Assembly (NCBI RefSeq): GCF_002891435.1
Contig: NZ_POUC01000016.1
Span: 1-46,074 of the forward strand
Length of the DNA: 46,074 nucleotides
From: Streptomyces cahuitamycinicus
GTDB taxonomy: Bacteria; Actinomycetota; Actinomycetes; Streptomycetales; Streptomycetaceae
Reading direction: 5' to 3'
Part shown: positions 41,800 through 46,074 of the stretch, piece by piece
How positions within the stretch are numbered: position 1 is the stretch's first letter
Layout: each line of letters opens with the position of its first letter
Notes under the pieces: model-generated
Database searches by the model: none
Told to the model about the DNA's origin: nothing
What the model saw: only the letters and a program-made list of their open reading frames with translations
Made by a program: the position numbers and the translations under genes

Positions 41800-42393
41800 A
41801 TGCTCAAAACGGCGAACCGGGTGCTGCTCGGACTGCTCGGCCTCGGACTGTTCGCCCTGGGCGGCGGCGTGCTGCTGGGCGCACTGGACCTGCAGCGCCA
41901 CTGGGATTTCGACGTGCCGGGCTGGTGGCCCTTCCGTGGGCCGGACGATGTGGTGCTGGGCACCGAGGGACGCACCCGGTGGCGGGAAGAAGGCTGGTGG
42001 TGGCCGACCGTCATCGCGGTGCTCGCCGTGCTGCTGGCCCTGCTGCTGTGGTGGCTCCTCGCGCAACGTAGACACCGCCTGGACCGTGTACTCGTCGACA
42101 GCGAAGACGGCGCGGCAGCCCGACTCAACAGCCGCACACTGGAGAACGTCATCGAGGCAGAGGCGCAAGCCCTGGACGGGGTATCGCGGGCTCATGTCCG
42201 GCTGACGGGCCGACGTGCCGCTCCGACCGCACGCGTGCGGCTGCTGTTGGAGCCTCACGCCGATCCAGCGCGGGCTCTTGGGCAACTGAGCCGCGAAACA
42301 CTCGCACACGCACGGGACTCGGCCGGCCTGGACCGCCTCCCCTCGAAGGGCCGACTCCGGGAAGCCCGCCACCGCGCCAAACGCGCCACCTAG
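41800..42393 (+). CDS. amaP: AmaP-like alkaline shock membrane anchor
   Basis: A 197-residue protein. Two membrane helices (LLGLLGLGLFALGGGVLLGA, VIAVLAVLLALLLWWLLAQR) enclose a ~50-residue loop, and the C-terminal cytoplasmic domain (NVIEAEAQALDGVSRAHVRL) binds Asp23 in characterised AmaP. It ends the five-gene operon. ATG 41800 is preceded by TGAGGTGATCCG. Confidence 0.8.
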   Translation: MLKTANRVLLGLLGLGLFALGGGVLLGALDLQRHWDFDVPGWWPFRGPDDVVLGTEGRTRWREEGWWWPTVIAVLAVLLALLLWWLLAQRRHRLDRVLVDSEDGAAARLNSRTLENVIEAEAQALDGVSRAHVRLTGRRAAPTARVRLLLEPHADPARALGQLSRETLAHARDSAGLDRLPSKGRLREARHRAKRAT

Positions 42394-42749
42394 GACCCTC
42401 TGGGCTAAGCCTCATGGGGGTACCGGCCGCGAGGCGCCCAGGATTCATGGAACCCGAGCGTTTTGGCACGCGGAGGATCAAACGAACAGCACGCTGCCCG
42501 GCGCACTCGCTTCGCTGACGGCGTGCGCGAAGACACCGGCCTTGGTTGTCGGCATCACCCTGAGAACCCTGGGGTCGGTGGGGCACGCCGTCGGCGGAGG
42601 CCGCCAGCACCCTGGTGGCGGCCTGGTGCGCCGGGGCCGTCGCGTATCACCCCGCGGCCGACGCGACATCGAGCACAGGCACAGCGTGTCCTGCCGTAGC
42701 CGAGAGAACACGCAGATCTCGCACGGTTCCTTCCAGGAGGCATCCCGTC
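42394..42749. other. Spacer, no supported gene
   Basis: Frames are open on both strands but none resembles a known family or has a convincing ribosome site. The right end includes the leader of the small gene at 42750. Confidence 0.3.
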
Positions 42750-42920
42750 ATGGTCCTCTTCCTGATCCTGCTCATCGCCGGAATCGCTCTGGTGGCCATC
42801 GGCGTGGCCGTCGACGGCATGCCCTACCTGATGTCCATCGGCGTACTGCTTCTCATCGTCGATCTGCTCTACCTGGCGGCCCGCTCCATCTGGCGCTCCA
42901 CCCGGCGCCCGGCCCGCTGA
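42750..42920 (+). CDS. Small two-helix membrane protein
   Basis: A 56-residue protein made of two hydrophobic segments (VLFLILLIAGIALVAIGVAV and YLMSIGVLLLIVDLLYLAAR) with a short basic end. ATG 42750 follows AGGAGG at good spacing. Shape matches small stress-induced membrane peptides; function unknown. Confidence 0.7.
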   Translation: MVLFLILLIAGIALVAIGVAVDGMPYLMSIGVLLLIVDLLYLAARSIWRSTRRPAR

Positions 42921-42989
42921 CCGGCTCCCCGCCGATCACGTCATGGCCGGCACGTCGCCCCCAAACGCCAGTCACCACAAGGGGCTTGG

Positions 42990-43176
42990 TTCGACGGGCA
43001 CATGGGCACGTCGGCCGGTGAGCGGACCAGGGCGAGGGTACTGGTCTTGATCGAAGGGGCAGACGGTGGCCATGGCCGGTTGGTCGGTAGTGGTGTTCGC
43101 GTAGACCGCTTCCAGAGTGCCGATCCTGCGCCCCCTTCGGGTCCACGACGTCGTGGGTCGCGCCACTACCGGACAT
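42990..43176 (-). pseudogene. PRC-barrel domain remnant, frameshifted
   Basis: The minus strand reads DVVDPKGA in one frame and RIGTLEAVYANTTTDQPAMA in the next, which together make the start of a PRC-barrel protein (D..G..IG.LEAVYVDT.TDEPA.A). A one-base shift near 43130 separates them, and no strands of the C-terminal half follow. The rest of 42921-43230 holds nothing recognised. Confidence 0.55.
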
Positions 43177-43230
43177 CGGCGGAACGGATCACGCCCTGCC
43201 CCCGGCGGCCACGTCCGTCGTGCTCCAACG

Positions 43231-43254
43231 ACCCCGGCGTATACACACCGGGGT
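43231..43254 (-). terminator. Hairpin after minus-strand gene pair
   Basis: ACCCCGG (43231-43237) pairs with CCGGGGT (43248-43254) around a 10-base loop. It lies 68 bases past the stop of the gene at 43322 and probably ends that transcript. Confidence 0.45.
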
Positions 43255-43321
43255 CGCCCTTCCGGGCCGGTCGCACGTGAGAGTGTGCCGACCCGCTTTC
43301 ATGCTATGCCTGGTGCACATT

Positions 43322-43681
43322 TCAGGCATCCGGTGTCTCGCGGTTCTCGTCTCCATTCGGTTCCGCGCGGTCCGGGAAGGGCTTTCGCCCTGCGTCAGCC
43401 GCGTTCTCCTCCCCGCTTTCCGTGAGCCGGATCCCCTGGTGTGTCAGCGTGACCATCGCGGGTGTGTTTCCCTGCTCCCAGTCGACCGTGACGAGTCCCT
43501 CGCCTGCCAGATAAGCGCAGGCGGCGGGGAGATCCTGTTGGGGGATCTGGAGTTCGCTGCGCAACTGCGTCCCGCTGATGCCAAGGAGCCGATTACCCTC
43601 CGTGGCCTCGTACAGGGCTTTCAGGATCGCCTCACGGTAGTTCTTCCGCTCGCTCAGTGTTGCCGTGGGGACACCGCTCAG
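43322..43681 (-). CDS. Small winged-helix-like protein with probable CTG start
   Basis: A 119-residue frame. TLSERKNYREAILKALYEAT, LLGISGTQLRSELQIPQQDL and AACAYLAGEGLVTVDWEQGN, then PAMVTLTHQGIRLTE look like a winged helix. A start at TTG 43564 would cut off the first helices, which are clearly part of the fold. The frame has no ATG, GTG or TTG above it, but CTG at 43681-43679 overlaps the upstream stop (CTGA) just as ATGA would. I therefore extend it to CTG. Target unknown. Confidence 0.6.
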   Translation of the reverse strand: MSGVPTATLSERKNYREAILKALYEATEGNRLLGISGTQLRSELQIPQQDLPAACAYLAGEGLVTVDWEQGNTPAMVTLTHQGIRLTESGEENAADAGRKPFPDRAEPNGDENRETPDA

Positions 43682-44229
43682 ATTTCGTCCGTCTGCGTAC
43701 GGCCGTCCCCTGAGGACTGACTGGTGACCGGCCAGGTGCGGCCAGGCTCTGCTGCGCGGGCGGTGTCCACCGTGAGGTGGAGGCGGGTTCCGTCGGCCAC
43801 CGTGCCGACGGGGTAGCTGCGCTGCTCGGTCGAGGCGAAGCTGCGACGGAGAACCTCCGCGACCTGGCGGGCGGCCTCGGGGGACGAGGCGGCGAGGCGC
43901 ACGTCGACGTTCCCGGCAGAGGGCAGTTCCGGTGACTCCGCGAGGTGACGCCGTCCCGGCCTGCCCACTGCTTCCGCCGGGGAACGGGCCGCATCATCCG
44001 TGGCACCGCTCGGCTCGAGGTCGTCGGCGGTCGGCGATGAAACAGTGGGCGATGTGGAAGGCTTTGCCGCTCGTCGGTTCTTCGCCCGCAGGCGGTCGAT
44101 TCCTGGCAGCGCATCGCTGTATCGGTAGGCTGCGATCCTTGCGTCGTGCTGCGCGTTGAGCTGATGGATCAGGACGATTCCCATGGTGATCACGGCGATG
44201 ATCAGTGCCGCGGTGACGACGGTCTCCAC
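43678..44229 (-). CDS. Single-span membrane protein with Asp23-like strand pattern
   Basis: A 183-residue protein. One N-terminal helix ([20 protein letters not shown]) is followed by [15 protein letters not shown], shared with the paralogue at 35910-36182. A polar linker leads to [36 protein letters not shown], an alpha-beta segment of unknown family. GTG 44229 follows GGGAGGTGAGG. Confidence 0.68.
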   Translation of the reverse strand: METVVTAALIIAVITMGIVLIHQLNAQHDARIAAYRYSDALPGIDRLRAKNRRAAKPSTSPTVSSPTADDLEPSGATDDAARSPAEAVGRPGRRHLAESPELPSAGNVDVRLAASSPEAARQVAEVLRRSFASTEQRSYPVGTVADGTRLHLTVDTARAAEPGRTWPVTSQSSGDGRTQTDEI

Positions 44230-44459
44230 GTCCTCACCTCCCTCGGGCCGCGGGCACGGGGCCGGCCGTGTTCAGCGCTGGCTGTACGTCTGTTTGCGCC
44301 TACTGGCGCCGCCCCATCAGGCCGTGCAGCACCCAGCAGTGGTTGCGCAACGCAGTCGTGCCGGGGGCGCCCAACTGCCCATCGCCGACGCACACCAAAG
44401 TGTTCAGTCCGGGCCCTGCGGCCGTGCAGGCTGGTGGCCCTGCCGTGACGCCGGTCAGG

Positions 44460-44936
44460 CCCCCAGACCGGCGAGGGGTTCGGAGTCGTCGATGAATGCG
44501 CGGGCCACGTCGGCCAGGCGCCGGTTGTGGCGCGGGCGTAGCCGCGCAGCGCTGTGAACGCCTGCTCCATGTCGATGCCCTGGCGTTCGGCGAGTTTCCC
44601 CTTCGCCTGTTCGATCAGTACCCGGCTGTTCAACGCCGCCTGCAGCTGTTCGTTGAGCACCGTACCGCGGTGGACGGGCACTCCCCGCTCGTCGAGCACG
44701 AAGAGCCGGCCGCCGACGAGATGGGTGGTCGTCTTCCAGCCGAGACGACGCCCCGCCTCACGAGCGGCGCGCCGGACGTCCTTGAGCTCGCCCATCTCCG
44801 CAAGATCGTCGCTGCCCAGGATCAGCTGGCCGTAGTAACCCTGGTACTCGGGCCTGAGTACGTCCCGCATCATCGACTCAAGTCGGTCGATCAACTTCTC
44901 GTACCGGCGTCGAGCCAGCTCATCCTTGACGGGCAT
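44460..44936 (-). pseudogene. Chimeric gene: small unknown protein fused to ANTAR remnant
   Basis: From ATG 44936 the frame reads [40 protein letters not shown] and [20 protein letters not shown], a small protein of unknown role. Then, in frame, comes [20 protein letters not shown] and [20 protein letters not shown], the ANTAR domain of the regulator at 33598. After GYARA a deleted base shifts the frame, and it stays open to 44202 over the next gene's start. The junction and frameshift suggest recombination with a copy of the GAF-ANTAR gene. Confidence 0.65.
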
Positions 44937-44997
44937 CCTGCACAGCTCCCCACCGTCCGCACCCACGGCATGTGTGCCATATATGTGCTGCAGGCAC

Positions 44998-45032
44998 AGA
45001 GGCCCTCCCGTCCGATGGACGGAAGGGCCTCT
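44998..45032 (-). terminator. Strong terminator hairpin after tRNA-Arg 3' end
   Basis: AGAGGCCCT followed by CCCGTCC pairs with GGACGG and AAGGGCCTCT around a tight GAT loop, with minimal bulging. On the minus strand it begins about 19 bases after the tRNA 3' end, the usual position of a tRNA terminator. This suggests that the 3' end here keeps its native flank. Confidence 0.7.
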
Positions 45033-45050
45033 GACCAGGTGCTTCTCTGT

Positions 45051-45092
45051 GCCCCCGGCAGGATTCGAACCTGCGACACCCGCTTTAGGAGT
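45051..45092 (-). repeat. tRNA-Arg(CCU) 3'-half fragment (attachment-site scar)
   Basis: On the minus strand this reads CCTAAAGCGGGTGTCGCAGG, then TTCGAATCCTGCCGGGGGC. It contains anticodon-loop bases, variable region, intact T-arm and 3' acceptor strand of tRNA-Arg(CCU). No D-arm or 5' acceptor strand precedes it; the sequence changes abruptly after CTTTAGGAGT. The same core occurs at 22841 and 28684. Confidence 0.75.
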
Positions 45093-45218
45093 TCGATCCC
45101 TCTGTGGAGCGGCCTGCTTGAACGGGGTTCGGCGGTCGCTCGTCGATCCGGCTGAGGCTGCTTCGGTGTGCCATCGTTCGTCGCCGTTGATGTCAGCTGG
45201 TGATGTCAAAGCGACGGG

Positions 45219-45794
45219 CTATGCGCTGATGGGCAACGCTCGTGCCTGCTGGCGGGCTTGGGCCCGCGGCTCCTTGAGGCGGTCATGGAACGCGTTGTGG
45301 CGGTTCTGGTCGAGGTTCAGCGGCAGGTCGAGTTGAGATATGAGCTCCGATTCCAGGGCCCACGGCTCGGCATGCTCGATCCAGCACACTCGGGCGTTCT
45401 CGGCCATCCATTGGGTGAGGGTGGCTTCCCCGACCTTGCCGAAGGTCAGGCGCTTCCCGCTGCCTACACGGCGCAGCTCGAGCCCGAGCAAGCAGCCGAG
45501 GGTAAGCCGCAGTGTTGACCCTGCCGCGTTACCTCGGTAGTGGTACCGCACTCGCTTCCGCAGGTTCTGCGTGCTGGTCCGGTTCGCCATGTACCGCGGG
45601 GCTATGCCCACGTACAGCAGGCGGCCGGCGTCCAGCTCCTGGTGCGGCGCCTGCTCGAAGTGCCACCCGTAGACCCCTGCCACCGCTGGAACTGGGCTCG
45701 GGCGGCTCAAGACCTCCTGCGCCGACCACCGTCGAACGGGAGTGGTGAGAGCGGTAGCTTCCACGAAGCCTCCAGATGAGCCACGGGCGTTCAC
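45219..45794 (-). CDS. GIY-YIG nuclease-like protein
   Basis: A 191-residue protein. GVYGWHF (residues 40-46) and LLYVGIAPR (59-67) are the paired GIY and YIG strands; NLRKRVRYHYRG (77-88) carries the usual catalytic Arg. The C-terminal half ends ALESELISQLDLPLNLDQNR, with Glu in a suitable metal-binding position. Similar proteins occur in actinomycete mobile or repair-type contexts. GTG 45794 is taken as the start without a clear ribosome site. It lies just beyond the tRNA-Arg scar, so it is probably carried by the neighbouring element. Confidence 0.75.
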   Translation of the reverse strand: MNARGSSGGFVEATALTTPVRRWSAQEVLSRPSPVPAVAGVYGWHFEQAPHQELDAGRLLYVGIAPRYMANRTSTQNLRKRVRYHYRGNAAGSTLRLTLGCLLGLELRRVGSGKRLTFGKVGEATLTQWMAENARVCWIEHAEPWALESELISQLDLPLNLDQNRHNAFHDRLKEPRAQARQQARALPISA

Positions 45795-45842
45795 AATGCA
45801 GGCGCACTAGCTCCTAGGCTTCCTTAGCTATGCCGCGACGCC

Positions 45843-45887
45843 AACTCGTTGTCGGTCTCTCGGCCAACCGCTCACCTGCAACGAGTT
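45843..45887. repeat. Inverted repeat near transposase end
   Basis: AACTCGTTG (45843-45851) and CAACGAGTT (45879-45887) are perfect complements separated by 27 bases. It lies 70 bases beyond the transposase stop. It could be an insertion-sequence end or a terminator; the partner end is outside the window. Confidence 0.4.
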
Positions 45888-45956
45888 CTAGTGCTCGTTC
45901 AACGCGTTCATCGTCCAGCCCGACCACGGCACGACCCGCCGGCTCACTGAGCTTCT

Positions 45957-46074
45957 TCAGCGTTGCCGCTCCAGGGTGAGGACGGCTTTGGCGATTGACG
46001 TCATGCGGTTCGGACTGCAGCGGGCTCTGCGGAAGATCCGCCAGGACTTCAGGCGGGCGACGCCTCGTTCGACC
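45957..46074 (-). mobile_element. IS5-type transposase, 3' end only
   Basis: On the minus strand the final 38 codons read ERGVARLKSWRIFRRARCSP, then NRMTSIAKAVLTLERQR and TGA (45959-45957). This is the usual end of actinomycete IS5-family DDE transposases, including the conserved Glu region start (ERGVARLK). The gene continues outside the window, so completeness is unknown. Confidence 0.75.

Noticed and set aside
42478..42711. Minus-strand 77-residue frame
   Set aside because: Arg/Pro-rich shadow composition and no ribosome site.
1..46074. CRISPR arrays, rRNA genes, complete tRNA genes
   Set aside because: No regularly spaced palindromic repeats and no rRNA-like sequence were seen; only 3' fragments of tRNA genes are present.

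Overview
The window has very high GC with strong third-position GC bias, many GTG starts, 4-base stop/start overlaps and families typical of actinomycetes (GAF-ANTAR regulators, a SigB-type sigma factor, Asp23/AmaP operon, WYL regulator). It is most consistent with a Streptomyces chromosome, probably a variable arm region because intact genes alternate with many decayed ones. No database search was possible; family names come from reading the translations.

1-14.5 kb: sugar uptake. A divergent unit resembles the fructose system frcBCA-frcR (minus strand: binding protein, permease, ATPase, LacI repressor) with a PfkB sugar kinase on the plus strand. Between them lie two tandem LacI-type operators. 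After a tandem-repeat spacer, an ABM-domain gene, a lipoprotein and an AraC-family pseudogene comes a second complete sugar ABC operon of the YtfQ-YtfR-YtfT-YjfF type. In both operons a strong hairpin separates the binding-protein gene from the next gene.

14.5-22.6 kb: a patchwork of small modules: an SMI1/KNR4 (immunity-like) protein, a membrane protein, the tail of a tyrosine integrase, a WYL repressor divergent from a DUF1579-like gene and an APC permease, an IS481-like transposase tail, a frameshifted Stv-type toxin domain next to an apparent immunity gene, a tRNA-Ser 3'-end scar, a zinc-ribbon protein, and a PIN-domain toxin-antitoxin pair.

22.8-28.9 kb: the most interesting segment. 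Two ~170-bp direct repeats, each starting with a tRNA-Arg(CCU)-like 3' end, flank a 3-gene minus-strand operon: an unrecognised protein, a CHAT (caspase-like) protein, and a large Ski2-like helicase. The CHAT protein and the helicase carry the same kind of N-terminal domain, consistent with effector-associated domains (EADs) that pair conflict-system components. No integrase lies inside. I infer a defence or programmed-response cassette.

29-45 kb: a stress and envelope cluster. It contains a fused and frameshifted two-component remnant, a YihY/BrkB membrane protein, CsbD-like proteins, small hydrophobic proteins, three ANTAR regulators or remnants, a SigB-type sigma factor broken by three frameshifts, a STAS remnant, a DUF5994-like protein, a fatty acid desaturase, and a five-gene Asp23/Gls24-DUF2273-AmaP operon. 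The right end (45-46 kb) holds another tRNA-Arg 3'-end scar with its terminator, a GIY-YIG nuclease-like gene and the end of an IS5-type transposase, and looks like the start of a further integrated element.
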